A DNA stretch of 64,000 nucleotides. Source: Clostridiaceae bacterium BL-3. Lineage in GTDB: Bacteria; Bacillota; Clostridia; Clostridiales; Clostridiaceae. Under the pieces are notes generated by a model. That model was not told where the DNA came from, ran no database searches, and saw only the letters and a program-made list of their open reading frames with translations. The stretch lies in NCBI GenBank assembly GCA_902809985.1, contig CADDXC010000001.1, positions 3,072,787-3,136,786 on the forward strand, written 5' to 3'. A program made the position numbers and the translations under genes. Below are positions 34,090 through 43,851 of the stretch, piece after piece (position 1 is the stretch's first letter; every line of letters starts with the position of its first letter).

Positions 34090-35988
34090 CTATTCAAACA
34101 TTATATCCATAAGTTCTTCTATATTGGATATAGTTCTTATCTTTATATCCTCGATATCATCAGATACATCTCCTAAATTTTCTTCAGGTATTAATACAGT
34201 TTTTATTCCCTTTCTTTTTGCACCGTAGATCTTTTCGAAGATACCCCCTACAGGCTTTATATTACCTCTTAAAGATATTTCACCTGTTACTGCTATATCC
34301 TGCCTTAAAGGTTTATTTAATAGAGAACTTATAATACATACCGTAATAGCAGCCCCTGCTGAAGGTCCGTCAATCTTTCCACCTCCTATTATATTCACAT
34401 GTATATCATAATCCCTTATATCCTTATCAGTAGTCTTTCTTATAACCGAAGCCGCATTAAACACCGAATCCTTTGTCATACTTCCTGCAGTATCATTGAA
34501 TCTTACAATTCCCTTCCCATTCTCTTTAGCTTTAAACACCACTGATTCTATTTCTATAGTATCTCCTATATATCCCATCACTCCTAATCCATAAATATGC
34601 CCTACTTCATATTTCTTTCTTGGAATAATTTCTTCAAAAGAAACAAGTCTACTTATGGATATAACCTTTTGCAAGTCATCTACTGAGATATTAACTTTAT
34701 CCTTTATACCCTCAGCTCCACTATTATAGAGTACATAACCATAGGCATCCGCTAATATATTGACTGCCTTTCTTCCTTCAATGGTATATTTGCTTATAAG
34801 CTCAGATACACCATCTTCTATTTCTATATGAAGCTTATCAGCTGCATTTTCCACTATTCTTTTTATATCTTTTATAGAAAGTGGTTCAAAATAAACTTCA
34901 GTGCACCTAGATCTCAATGCAGGATTTATTTCACTAGGAGCTTTTGTAGTAGCACCTATTAGTAAAAAATCTGCTGGAGCTCCTTTTTCAAACAAATACT
35001 TTATATATTTGGGGATATTTTCATCATCTGGATCATAATATGAAGATGAAAACTGAACTCTCTTATCTTCTAACACTTTAAGAAGCTTGTTCTGAAGCAT
35101 TTCATCTAATTCGCCTATTTCATCAATAAAAAGTACTCCTCCATGAGCCTCAGTAACAAGCCCTAATTTAGGCTCTGGTATACCAACTTCCGCTAGATCT
35201 CTTTTCGTACCCTGATAAATAGGATCATGTACAGAACCTAGAAGAGGATTTGTAATCTCTCTAGGATCCCATCTTAAAGTACTTCCATCTACTTCTACAA
35301 ACTTAGCATCACTGCTAAAAGGAGTAAATTTCAACCTTTTAGCTTCTTCAAGGGCAATTCTGGCAGCTGTAGTTTTACCTACTCCTGGAGGCCCATATAA
35401 AATTATATGCTGCGGATAAGGCGATGCTATTTTCGAAATCATTGATTTTATGGCCCTTTCCTGACCCACAATTTCTTCAAAGCTTTCAGGTCTCAAAAGT
35501 TCCTGAATGTTTTTCCCAAATATTTTGGAATCCATCACTTCAAGCTTTGCATACTTTTTTAAAGTCTTTGCATTTTCGCACCCTTTTTGTTTCCTTATAA
35601 TATTAAGCCTTATATCATCCATATATTTATCTTGACGTTCTATAAGATTTTTCTCCACTTCTTTTTCAATACTGTTTCTAACATACCTTTCCGCCAAAAT
35701 TTCTGCAATCCAATTATTAGTATCCTCTAACGCATTCTGTGCTTCTGATTGATTTGGTACAATATCCAGACCTTTTCCATCACTTACTATTTTATTTAGA
35801 GCATATAATCTCTCTAATACATTTTTACTATTTACATAGTTTTGAAGTTTATACTTTACTATCCTGGATTTTATAGTGCCCTTATCCATCATTTTTTTCA
35901 ATAAATTATTCAGTACATTCACTTGAGTATCTAATGATACAGAATTATTTATATCCTTTTTTAATCCGTCCATAAACTGCAGTTTCAC
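34090..35988 (-). CDS. lonC: Lon-family ATP-dependent protease (LonC type)
   Basis: 632 residues. The AAA+ domain has GPPGVGKTTAA (about residue 200) and the sensor segments; the C-terminal S16 protease domain has the catalytic Ser in GPSAGAA and the Lys about 43 residues later in FEKIYGAKRKG. It lacks the long N-terminal domain of LonA. The N-terminal 150 residues are the helical region typical of LonC. In firmicutes this gene sits between rplI and dnaB, as here. Confidence 0.9.
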   Translation of the reverse strand: MKLQFMDGLKKDINNSVSLDTQVNVLNNLLKKMMDKGTIKSRIVKYKLQNYVNSKNVLERLYALNKIVSDGKGLDIVPNQSEAQNALEDTNNWIAEILAERYVRNSIEKEVEKNLIERQDKYMDDIRLNIIRKQKGCENAKTLKKYAKLEVMDSKIFGKNIQELLRPESFEEIVGQERAIKSMISKIASPYPQHIILYGPPGVGKTTAARIALEEAKRLKFTPFSSDAKFVEVDGSTLRWDPREITNPLLGSVHDPIYQGTKRDLAEVGIPEPKLGLVTEAHGGVLFIDEIGELDEMLQNKLLKVLEDKRVQFSSSYYDPDDENIPKYIKYLFEKGAPADFLLIGATTKAPSEINPALRSRCTEVYFEPLSIKDIKRIVENAADKLHIEIEDGVSELISKYTIEGRKAVNILADAYGYVLYNSGAEGIKDKVNISVDDLQKVISISRLVSFEEIIPRKKYEVGHIYGLGVMGYIGDTIEIESVVFKAKENGKGIVRFNDTAGSMTKDSVFNAASVIRKTTDKDIRDYDIHVNIIGGGKIDGPSAGAAITVCIISSLLNKPLRQDIAVTGEISLRGNIKPVGGIFEKIYGAKRKGIKTVLIPEENLGDVSDDIEDIKIRTISNIEELMDIMFE

Positions 35989-36000
35989 AAATTTTCCTCC

Positions 36001-36444
36001 TTATTCTTCTTCAATAACCACTTTTATCTTAGTAGATATTTCAGGGTACAATTTAATCTCTACAAAATAGACACCAAGTTGCCTTATATTATTAATCACT
36101 ATTTTTTTCTTATCTACGTTTATATTAAATTTCTTTTTAAGCTCATCCGAAATATCCTTACCCGTTATTGAACCAAACAATCTCCCATTTTCTCCCGATT
36201 TTACTGTCAGTCTTATTTCTTTCCCCTTTAAATTTTCTGCAAGTTTTTGTGCCGCTTCTATTTCTGAAATCTTCTGTTTTCTCTGTGCCTCCTTTTTATT
36301 GTTCCATATATGAAGATTTACATCATTTGCTTCCTCAGCAAGTCCTTTGGGTATCAAATAATTTCTTGCATATCCATCTGAAGTTTTTACTACCTCTCCT
36401 TTTTCCCCTAATGATTTCACGTTTTTTAGTAATATAACTTTCAT
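36001..36444 (-). CDS. rplI: 50S ribosomal protein L9
   Basis: 147 residues with the L9 N-terminal signature ([21 protein letters not shown], shortened here in the central turn), the long linking helix rich in Lys and Glu and the C-terminal domain. It is one base from the GdpP-like gene and is probably co-transcribed with it. Confidence 0.97.
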   Translation of the reverse strand: MKVILLKNVKSLGEKGEVVKTSDGYARNYLIPKGLAEEANDVNLHIWNNKKEAQRKQKISEIEAAQKLAENLKGKEIRLTVKSGENGRLFGSITGKDISDELKKKFNINVDKKKIVINNIRQLGVYFVEIKLYPEISTKIKVVIEEE

Positions 36445-38430
36445 TTAATTTTCATCCTCCTCGACATATTTCTTTATAACAGTTTTTAATTTTTCCAGTG
36501 CTTCATCTATAGTTACAGCTTCTAATTTTGCTCCTGCCATAGTCATATGACCACCACCCCCTAAAGCTTCAAGTATAATCTGTACATTTATATCACCTAA
36601 AGATCTTCCACTAATAAATATCTCGTCTTTTATTTTAACAAAAACAAAAGAGGCTTGAATACCAGTAATATTTAGCAGTTCATCTGCTGCCTGGGCAATT
36701 AGCAATATAGTTCCTATTTCTTCAGGACATATTGCTATGGCAATGTTATTATATATTTTTGCTGATTTTATAATTTCAGCTCTTTTTAAATAGGTATCCA
36801 GATCGTCAGAAAAAAATTTTTTTACATTTATAGTATCTGCTCCCAATCTTCTTAAAAAAGAGGCAGCTTCAAAAGTTCTCACTCCAGTTTTAAAATAGAA
36901 ATTTTTAGTATCCACACATATTCCTGCAAGAAGAGCTTCTGCCTCTATAGTTTTTACTTTCGGTTTTTCCACCATATATGGTAACATTTCAGTAATTAGT
37001 TCAGAAGTAGAAGAAGCATATGGTTCAATATAATTCAGAAGAGAATTTTCAATAAAATCCGGAGGTTTTCTATGATGATCAATTATGGCCATTCTATTGA
37101 ACTTTTTAACCAAATCCATATTTTGAACATATCCTTTACTATAAACATCTACTATTATGAGAAGACTGTTTTCATTTACATTATCTTCGCAATCCCTACT
37201 GTGTACAAAAGCATTCCCATATTCTTCCTCTTCTTTTATCTTATTCAGTATGAGTTTTATACTCTCATTACTATTATCCAGTATTATAAAGCATTTCTTA
37301 TTCAATTGAGTTATTACGCTATGTAAACCTGCTGAAGAGCCCAAGCAATCTATATCAGGATTAATATGACCCATAATAAATACATTACTGCTGTCCCTTA
37401 TTATATCTACAAGTGCCTGTGCTATCACCCTTGCTTTTACTTTGGTCCTCTTTTCAACTTCCTTGGTCCTGCCGCCATAGAACAATAACTTATCTTGAGT
37501 TTTTACTACTGCTTGATCTCCACCTCTTCCTAGTGCCAATTCTTTGGCTGATACCGCATATTTTTCATTTTCTTGCGGACTTTCTCCTCCTCTTCCAACA
37601 CCTATGCTCAATGTCACCGAAAGTTTATTTCCCATATTTATTTCTCTTACAGCATCAAGTATTTCAAATTTCTTTTCCATTTCTTGTTCTATATATTTGT
37701 TTTGTACACAAAATACATATTTATTTGATTCATACTTCCTTACCATGGAATTTAAACTTTGAGCGTATATATTTATAGTTCTCTCTATTTCAGCTATTAT
37801 AAGAGGCTTATCATCTTCCTCCATAGTTTTTATAACATCATCAAAATTATCTACTTCTATCAGCATTATTGTATTTTTATTCGCATCTATAGAAGACATA
37901 ATATTATATGAATTCGTCACATCATAAAAATATAATATCATAATCTTATCTTTAGAGTCTTCAGAAGTTTCCACTATATTTGCATATATATCATAGTGTT
38001 TATCCTCAATCTTTATATATCTGAATATATTTTCTCTTCCATTTGCAGCTTGTTTTATGTTAAAATCTCCAGCTATATTTTTAATATTCTGCCCCAATAT
38101 ATCCTTACCTTTTAATATAAGTGAAAAATTCTGATTATACCATAATACATCACCGGTCATTTTTATTATAACAAGTGGAAATGGCAACTTTACAAGAGTA
38201 CTTCTAGTAGCTACATCAAGTTTAGATGAAAAATCCTCTATAAATTCCTTCCATCTGTTCTTTCTAGATCTGGTATTTTTTATATTATAAATTATAAGAA
38301 ATACATATAAAAAAGTAGCTGTAATACCTATATTTATATGCCCATATAATATCAGCATTAAAATAAGCACTGCAATTATTATCATATATACCTTATTGCT
38401 ATTTATAAAATAATTGTACTTATTATCCAT
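36445..38430 (-). CDS. gdpP: DHH-DHHA1 phosphodiesterase with degenerate GGDEF (GdpP/YybT type)
   Basis: 661 residues from the ATG at 38430 (MDNKYNYF), which has GGAGG upstream; an upstream extension would overlap the previous gene and is unlikely. Two N-terminal membrane segments (about 12-45), a PAS-like domain, a degenerate GGDEF domain, the DHH domain (GHINPDIDCLGS, VDVYSK, IDHHR) and DHHA1 (GGGGHMTMAGA) are in the usual order. The protein hydrolyses cyclic di-AMP to 5'-pApA at the membrane and thereby controls potassium and wall homeostasis. Confidence 0.93.
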   Translation of the reverse strand: MDNKYNYFINSNKVYMIIIAVLILMLILYGHINIGITATFLYVFLIIYNIKNTRSRKNRWKEFIEDFSSKLDVATRSTLVKLPFPLVIIKMTGDVLWYNQNFSLILKGKDILGQNIKNIAGDFNIKQAANGRENIFRYIKIEDKHYDIYANIVETSEDSKDKIMILYFYDVTNSYNIMSSIDANKNTIMLIEVDNFDDVIKTMEEDDKPLIIAEIERTINIYAQSLNSMVRKYESNKYVFCVQNKYIEQEMEKKFEILDAVREINMGNKLSVTLSIGVGRGGESPQENEKYAVSAKELALGRGGDQAVVKTQDKLLFYGGRTKEVEKRTKVKARVIAQALVDIIRDSSNVFIMGHINPDIDCLGSSAGLHSVITQLNKKCFIILDNSNESIKLILNKIKEEEEYGNAFVHSRDCEDNVNENSLLIIVDVYSKGYVQNMDLVKKFNRMAIIDHHRKPPDFIENSLLNYIEPYASSTSELITEMLPYMVEKPKVKTIEAEALLAGICVDTKNFYFKTGVRTFEAASFLRRLGADTINVKKFFSDDLDTYLKRAEIIKSAKIYNNIAIAICPEEIGTILLIAQAADELLNITGIQASFVFVKIKDEIFISGRSLGDINVQIILEALGGGGHMTMAGAKLEAVTIDEALEKLKTVIKKYVEEDEN

Positions 38431-38446
38431 TAATATAAGCCTCCAG

Positions 38447-39436
38447 TTATTGTTTTTTTGATTTTCTATAAGGGTCAAGTTTCCTAAAATCAAATATCAT
38501 ATCTATAAAACCTGCCAAAACACAAAATAATGATAAACTGGATAAAGCTGCAAATACTATAATGATAGCAACAATTTTTTTAGATATTCTAAATTTTTTC
38601 ATTAAATAATATGTTAACAATGCCAATCCATCTATAAGGAATATAAGTTGTAATATAATTTCTGAAGAGGTAATCATATACTGTCCAATAGCCATATTTT
38701 CTCTATCAAATAAAATTCCACTAACAAGTATTAATCCCACTAATGTTCCCAGCCTAGTATTCATATACCATTGGTTTAAGGGTTTAATTCCATTAACTTG
38801 ATATTTTAATTTTATAAGTATGGCTCTGGTTATTATGTAATTTAGATATGACAAAATAAATGAAATAATTATTATTCCTGCAGGAATAAGTCTCATAACA
38901 TATTCTGGTGTAAGTACTTTAAGCATACTTTCCATAGAAGCAAATTGATTACTTGATACACCAGCTTTTTCATACATGCTTTTGCTTAAATTCATGGACT
39001 GCTTAAAATTTTCCAACATCCCATTGACAAATCCATATATTCCTTCTTTACTTATAAGCATTATATGTACAGCAAAATAAAAAATTATTCCCACTGCCAT
39101 AGATATAGATAAAAATATTATAGTAGTTCCAAATTTCTTCTTATTTTTTATGCAATATCCTAAAGTCATTCCTGTTAATCCTATTAATACTATTAAAGAT
39201 AATGCAGCTATGGGATTATAAAACATTGATATCAATATATCACTAGCTATGACAGAAATCAAAGCTATCTTATAATCTTGTCTAATATACAGTACAGTTA
39301 TAGGTATTGGCAATATAAAATTAACAAATATAAAAAATATGGGTACATATATATTTATTAGCATTATTACTACTATAAGTGCTGTAGTTAAGCTGCCTTC
39401 AATAAGTGCCTTTGTATTATACATCCTTTTTTGCAT
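38447..39436 (-). CDS. DUF2232 (YybS-like) integral membrane protein
   Basis: 329 residues with about eight hydrophobic segments. It is conserved next to gdpP and rplI in firmicutes, as here, and is usually annotated YybS-like. Its role is not established. The start ATG at 39436 overlaps nothing and is 11 bp from the MazG-like gene stop. Confidence 0.85.
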   Translation of the reverse strand: MQKRMYNTKALIEGSLTTALIVVIMLINIYVPIFFIFVNFILPIPITVLYIRQDYKIALISVIASDILISMFYNPIAALSLIVLIGLTGMTLGYCIKNKKKFGTTIIFLSISMAVGIIFYFAVHIMLISKEGIYGFVNGMLENFKQSMNLSKSMYEKAGVSSNQFASMESMLKVLTPEYVMRLIPAGIIIISFILSYLNYIITRAILIKLKYQVNGIKPLNQWYMNTRLGTLVGLILVSGILFDRENMAIGQYMITSSEIILQLIFLIDGLALLTYYLMKKFRISKKIVAIIIVFAALSSLSLFCVLAGFIDMIFDFRKLDPYRKSKKQ

Positions 39437-39447
39437 TTTTACCTCCG

Positions 39448-39765
39448 CTAACTCTTTTCTTTCAGATGATTATATAATTTACTTAAATTTTTTCCATGTT
39501 GTTCTATTTTATCTTCCTCAATTATACCAACTTTCAATTTTTTTTTCATGGTTTCATCTACTTCCACATGGGAATATCCCAATCTTTCCGCAAGCAAATA
39601 TAAAATTATTATTGCCCCGGAAATACAATCCAGTATGGATTCCCTTGCCACATTGCTTCCCTTTGTAAGCAATTTGAAAAAATCTCCTATTATACACAAA
39701 AGATCTGCTTTTAAATCTTCTATAATCTTAACATCATACATTATATTAAAATTCTCTTTATTCAT
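39448..39765 (-). CDS. MazG-like family protein
   Basis: 105 residues, all-helical, with the EsilD-type acidic positions of MazG-like proteins in the middle (ARESILDCISGAIIILYLLAER). True MazG hydrolyses nucleoside triphosphates; this short form is common near rpsR in clostridia and its activity is unproven. It begins the yybS-gdpP-rplI transcription unit. Confidence 0.7.
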   Translation of the reverse strand: MNKENFNIMYDVKIIEDLKADLLCIIGDFFKLLTKGSNVARESILDCISGAIIILYLLAERLGYSHVEVDETMKKKLKVGIIEEDKIEQHGKNLSKLYNHLKEKS

Positions 39766-39843
39766 ACGTCCTTTTACCCCCCCATCATTTAACTTGACTT
39801 TAGTCCTCTTATATAATTTTACAAAACATATCCTATTCCTATA

Positions 39844-39884
39844 ATTCTAACTTATGTATAATAATATTATACATAAGTTAGAAT
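39844..39884. repeat. 41-bp perfect palindrome
   Basis: ATTCTAACTTATGTATAATA, one central A, then the exact reverse complement. It lies about 80 bp upstream of the MazG-like start and 49 bp beyond the rpsR terminator. It could extrude as a cruciform, form a strong hairpin in RNA from either strand, or bind a dimeric regulator. Confidence 0.9.
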
Positions 39885-39932
39885 ATAATATTAAGCTAAA
39901 ATAGTAATTTAAAAGATTATTATTTTTAATAT

Positions 39933-39961
39933 AAAAAAAAGTGAAGAATAAAATTCCTCAC
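39933..39961 (-). terminator. Terminator of the rpsF-ssb-rpsR operon
   Basis: On the minus strand GTGAGGAAT pairs with ATTCTTCAC (one wobble) and is followed by eight T. Confidence 0.9.
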
Positions 39962-39970
39962 CCTTAAAAA

Positions 39971-40225
39971 TTATTCTGTTGTAAATGGCAATAATGCTAT
40001 ATTTCTAGCTCTCTTTATAGCTTCAGTAAGTTCTCTTTGATGTTTTGCACAGTTTCCAGAAATTCTTCTTGGAAGAATCTTCCCTCTTTCTGTAACATAT
40101 TTTCTCAATTTATTTATGTCTTTGTAATCTATAGATTCAGCTTTATCCATACAAAAAGCACAAACTTTTCTCTTAGATCTTCTCATCTTACCAGAATTTC
40201 TTCTTCCGCCCTCTCTATTGGCCAT
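39971..40225 (-). CDS. rpsR: 30S ribosomal protein S18
   Basis: 84 residues from the ATG at 40225 (MANREGG) with AAGGAGG upstream; an ATG at 40234 is too close to that site. The S18 core [25 protein letters not shown] is intact and cysteines in KVCAFC and GNC suggest the zinc-binding form. Last gene of the rpsF-ssb-rpsR operon. Confidence 0.97.
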   Translation of the reverse strand: MANREGGRRNSGKMRRSKRKVCAFCMDKAESIDYKDINKLRKYVTERGKILPRRISGNCAKHQRELTEAIKRARNIALLPFTTE

Positions 40226-40246
40226 AAAATTCATTCCTCCTTACCT

Positions 40247-40687
40247 TTAAAATGGGATATCTCCATCATCAACTGGTGTAATATCCTCTCCATAAATCTC
40301 TTCATTAAAACCTTTAGTTTTATCTAAATTTTCTGATGAATTTTCATTATATGAATTTCTTGCAGTTTTTTCTCCCCATTCAAGGAATTGAACTTCTTCT
40401 GCAATAACTTCAGTAACATATCTCCTACTGCCGTCTTTAGCTTCATAACTTCTAGTTTGGATTCTACCGCTAACACCTATAAGCTTTCCCTTGCTCATAT
40501 AGTTTGCTGTAGATTCAGCTTGCTTTCCCCATACAACAATGGGAATAAAATCCGCTTCTCTCTGTCCATCCTTAGAAAATCTTCTATCAACGGCTATAGT
40601 AAAGGTTGTAACTGCCTTACCCATTCCCGGTGTAAATCTCAGTTCTGGATCTTTAGTCAATCTTCCAATTAAAACAACTTTATTCAA
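40247..40687 (-). CDS. ssb: Single-stranded DNA-binding protein
   Basis: 146 residues. The OB fold ([20 protein letters not shown]) is followed by a Gly-poor linker and the conserved acidic tail DDGDIPF that recruits replication and repair proteins. Located between rpsF and rpsR as in most firmicutes. Confidence 0.97.
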   Translation of the reverse strand: MNKVVLIGRLTKDPELRFTPGMGKAVTTFTIAVDRRFSKDGQREADFIPIVVWGKQAESTANYMSKGKLIGVSGRIQTRSYEAKDGSRRYVTEVIAEEVQFLEWGEKTARNSYNENSSENLDKTKGFNEEIYGEDITPVDDGDIPF

Positions 40688-40699
40688 TTAAAACACCAC

Positions 40700-40987
40700 C
40701 TATTTTTCATCCTTTACTATTATGTGCCTTATAACTGTGTCTGTAATTCTAAATATTCTATCTAATTCTTTTGGTAATTTAGAATCGCAACTAAAATTTA
40801 TTAAGGTATAATATCCTTCGTTAATTTTATTTATTTCATAGGCAAGTTTTCTCTTACCCCAAATATCAACGTTTTCTATTACTCCTCCACCATTTTCTAT
40901 CACATCCTTAAATTTTTCTACATTAGATTTAAAAGCCTCTTCATCTAATGATGGATGCAATATAAATATAGTTTCATATTTTTTCAT
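40700..40987 (-). CDS. rpsF: 30S ribosomal protein S6
   Basis: 95 residues from the ATG at 40987 (MKKYETIFILHPSL), preceded by GGAGGTGG. It binds S18 in the 30S platform, and the two are co-transcribed here. A GTG at 40996 is in frame but lies inside the ribosome site. Confidence 0.97.
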   Translation of the reverse strand: MKKYETIFILHPSLDEEAFKSNVEKFKDVIENGGGVIENVDIWGKRKLAYEINKINEGYYTLINFSCDSKLPKELDRIFRITDTVIRHIIVKDEK

Positions 40988-41016
40988 TGATTCCACCTCC
41001 TCCCTTTGGACTAATG

Positions 41017-41033
41017 GCTGTAAACTTTACAGC
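41017..41033 (-). promoter_or_regulatory. Hairpin in the rpsF leader
   Basis: GCTGTAAA and TTTACAGC form a perfect stem about 30 nt upstream of rpsF on the transcribed strand. S6:S18 autoregulatory leaders occur at this position in many bacteria; I cannot identify the diagnostic CCG bulge with certainty, so this is only a candidate. Confidence 0.3.
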
Positions 41034-41093
41034 AGGGACTACAGCTTATTATTTTACCACTGATTTCACATAAAATCAATCAATTTAACTCAT

Positions 41094-41303
41094 TTACGTA
41101 GTTTTTATATTGTCAGGATTCTGCTTAATAATTCTCTTCACATTTTTAGAAAATTTGTTTCTTGGAAGCATTACTATTCTTCCACATCCACAGCATTTAA
41201 TTTTTATATCAGCCCCAAGTCTTATTATTTCCCATTCATTGCTTCCACAAGGATGGCCCTTTTTCATCTCTACTATATCACCCATATAAAAAACTTTTTT
41301 CAT
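41094..41303 (-). CDS. DUF951 protein
   Basis: 69 residues with the family's signature GDIVEMKKGHPCGSNEW and a Cys pair (KCCGCGR). A small protein conserved next to the mscS-like gene and rpsF in firmicutes; function unknown. Confidence 0.85.
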   Translation of the reverse strand: MKKVFYMGDIVEMKKGHPCGSNEWEIIRLGADIKIKCCGCGRIVMLPRNKFSKNVKRIIKQNPDNIKTT

Positions 41304-41306
41304 TCA

Positions 41307-42197
41307 TTATCCCTCCTTTAACAATTTTATCGATAAACAAGGAGTTTTTATATTTTCTAGTTTAAACATCTCTCCAATTTCTCTTCTAAGTTTAGTTTCC
41401 ATATTCCACTGAGTCATTGGTTTAGTTTTACCAGATACTCTAATTGTCACTTTGTCATCTGCTATTTTCATTATTCCCTGAACAATTGGTCCTTCTGTAA
41501 TAGCACCGTTTTCTTCCTTAAATTTACTACATAAATTGGACAGCAGACTTATAACTCTATTTATATCCTCTTCGTAAGAAACATCAATATCCACTACAAT
41601 TCTCACATTTCCCTTGGAATGATTAGTAACTCTTGTAATAAGCCCATTTGGTATTATATGTAAATCGCCATTAAAATCTCTTATTTTAGTAACCCTGAGT
41701 TCTATACTTTCCACAACACCACTTTTGTCATCTATACTAATATAGTCCCCAACTGAAAACTGATCTTCAAATAGTATAAAAAAACCATTGATAATATCTT
41801 TTATGATATTTTGCGCTCCAAAACCAATTGCAACTCCGCCTATTCCTGCAAAAGTTAATCCAGTAACACTTATCTTCGGTGATATTATTGAAATTATAGT
41901 AAATATACCAAAAAAATATACCGAGTATTTCAATATACTTTTTAAAATGGCTCCAACCGTTTTGGCCTTTTTATCATTCAATGATATTTTAAAATTTTTT
42001 TGTCTTGAAACATATTTTGTTATAATCTTATTTCCTATTTTAATAATTAAATACATAAAGAGCAATATTAATGTTATCTTAAAAATTACTTCTATAAAAT
42101 TAAAAATGCTTTCTTTATATATAGATATTTTTCCTATTTTAACAGCATCATCTTCTACAACAAATTTTAAAAAGGAAAACATCTTATTGAATAACAT
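41307..42197 (-). CDS. Small-conductance mechanosensitive channel (MscS family)
   Basis: 296 residues. Three membrane segments are visible; the pore helix (GVAIGFGAQNIIKDIINGFF) and the beta domain after it (VGDYISIDDKSGVVESI) are typical MscS. It relieves hypo-osmotic pressure. Three bases separate it from DUF951. Confidence 0.93.
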   Translation of the reverse strand: MLFNKMFSFLKFVVEDDAVKIGKISIYKESIFNFIEVIFKITLILLFMYLIIKIGNKIITKYVSRQKNFKISLNDKKAKTVGAILKSILKYSVYFFGIFTIISIISPKISVTGLTFAGIGGVAIGFGAQNIIKDIINGFFILFEDQFSVGDYISIDDKSGVVESIELRVTKIRDFNGDLHIIPNGLITRVTNHSKGNVRIVVDIDVSYEEDINRVISLLSNLCSKFKEENGAITEGPIVQGIMKIADDKVTIRVSGKTKPMTQWNMETKLRREIGEMFKLENIKTPCLSIKLLKEG

Positions 42198-42212
42198 ATT
42201 TTACCTCCAAAG

Positions 42213-42458
42213 TTACACTTGTATATATCCATTATCACTTCTTTTATAAATATTTTTAACAACCAGTTGTTCCTGCTCAATCAATTTTTTTACCATTTCT
42301 ATATCCTCATCATCGATTTTTATACTTATTCCACAACTCCTGGTAATAACAGCTGGTGTCGGCATAACAGCAACTTTAATATCTTTTTCTTTTAAAAGCT
42401 TTTCTCCATTTATAGCGCCATGAGTATTCTTAAAAGTTATTATATAATAATCTTTCAT
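42213..42458 (-). CDS. DUF3343 (putative Se/S carrier-like) protein
   Basis: 81 residues with the family pattern YYIITFKNTHGAINGEKLL and PTPAVITRSCGISI; the Cys is the conserved one. First of the DUF3343-mscS-DUF951 run. Function is not established. Confidence 0.85.
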   Translation of the reverse strand: MKDYYIITFKNTHGAINGEKLLKEKDIKVAVMPTPAVITRSCGISIKIDDEDIEMVKKLIEQEQLVVKNIYKRSDNGYIQV

Positions 42459-42717
42459 AATTATAATAACAGCCTAAATAAAACTGTAACCTCCTGTAAA
42501 ATTTTACAATAATTATATACAATATCAATTTATTAGTTTATAATTATGTATATACTTAATTTACTATTTTATATATTATTATAACAGAAATATTACTGCA
42601 AGTTTATAAAATATATATCATTTATAATTATTTTACAAAAGCTTTTCAATCCTGCATACACACTTTTATATTGCTATTAACATTTATGAAAAAACAAAAA
42701 GGAGTTGTCATCACTCT
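42459..42717. other. Divergent intergenic region
   Basis: Very AT-rich 260 bp between two oppositely directed genes. It should hold promoters for both; no specific element stands out. Confidence 0.3.
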
Positions 42718-43773
42718 GTGAAAGAACTGATAAACAAAATCGATAAAATTGCTTTATTTTTTATACTTTATACATTAATATTTTTAATATTTTTTAGCAC
42801 TATTGATTATACACTGCCTTTTGTATTAGCTTTAGTATGTGCACTAATACTCAGAAGGCCAACTATATTTATTACCAAGAAACTGAAGCTCAGCAACGGA
42901 ATTGCCTCTTTAATTACAACTACAGTATTTTTTACAATAATATTGATTATACTCTCCTTTGGAATAGTAGTCATGACCCAAGAAGCCATCCAATTTGGAA
43001 AAAATGTTCAATCATATATTTCTAATAACTACAATAATATATATAACTCTATATATAAATTGCAAAAATATTACAACAATTTAGATCCATATATAATAAA
43101 TACCTTCGAGGGAAATTTTACAAATTTTATTAATAAGGCATCTAATATAGCAGTAAGCTTTTCCGGGAAACTTGTAAGTTATCTAGTAAATTTAGTAGCC
43201 ACAATACCTTATGTATTAATGGTGATACTCTTTACATTGCTGACAACATATTTTTTTACAAAAGATATGACTTCCTCCAATGTAAGTATACCTAATTTAC
43301 TTCCAGATAACAAAACAGCTAAGCTATACAAAATATATAATGAAAGTAAAAAAATGATTGGAAATTATTTATTATCATATATGATTATCATTTCACTTAC
43401 TTTTATAGAAACTTTAATAGTATTCTCAATATTTAAAATCAAATATGCACTGATATTAAGCATTATATGTGCTATAGCAGATATATTACCTATTATAGGA
43501 ATAGGAATTATATATATACCTTTAGCACTCATTTATCTGATTACTACAAATAATTATGTTATTTGCCTTGGATTGATAGTATCTTACCTTATAGTCTCGA
43601 TTATTAGACAGATTATTGAACCTAAAATAGTATCTTCCTCTTTAGGTATACATCCTGTGGCAGTGTTAGCATCCTTATTCATTGGATTAAAGGTCAACGG
43701 TATCTCAGGAGTAATATTTTGTATATTTTTAGTTATTTTCTTTAATATATTTAGAAAATTAGATATGTTATAG
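42718..43773 (+). CDS. AI-2E family / YtvI-like membrane protein
   Basis: 351 residues with about seven or eight membrane segments and the family's C-terminal pattern (ADILPIIGIGIIYIPLAL, IEPKIVSSSLGIHPV). YtvI-type members are linked to sporulation in firmicutes. It starts with GTG at 42718; AAAGGAG is 13 bases upstream, a long spacing. It runs opposite to the surrounding genes, together with yyaC. Confidence 0.85.
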   Translation: MKELINKIDKIALFFILYTLIFLIFFSTIDYTLPFVLALVCALILRRPTIFITKKLKLSNGIASLITTTVFFTIILIILSFGIVVMTQEAIQFGKNVQSYISNNYNNIYNSIYKLQKYYNNLDPYIINTFEGNFTNFINKASNIAVSFSGKLVSYLVNLVATIPYVLMVILFTLLTTYFFTKDMTSSNVSIPNLLPDNKTAKLYKIYNESKKMIGNYLLSYMIIISLTFIETLIVFSIFKIKYALILSIICAIADILPIIGIGIIYIPLALIYLITTNNYVICLGLIVSYLIVSIIRQIIEPKIVSSSLGIHPVAVLASLFIGLKVNGISGVIFCIFLVIFFNIFRKLDML

Positions 43774-43810
43774 CACCTTAGATTTATGAAATATTATTAT
43801 ATGTATAAAT

Positions 43811-43848
43811 AACCTCCTTATGGTAAAAACTACATTATAGGAGGTTTT
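43811..43848 (+). promoter_or_regulatory. Hairpin containing the yyaC ribosome site
   Basis: AACCTCCT (43811) pairs with AGGAGGTT (43839), which is the Shine-Dalgarno sequence of yyaC. The stem is followed by TTTTC, so it may act both as terminator for the YtvI-like gene and as a block to yyaC translation in read-through RNA. Confidence 0.6.
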
Positions 43849-43851
43849 CTT

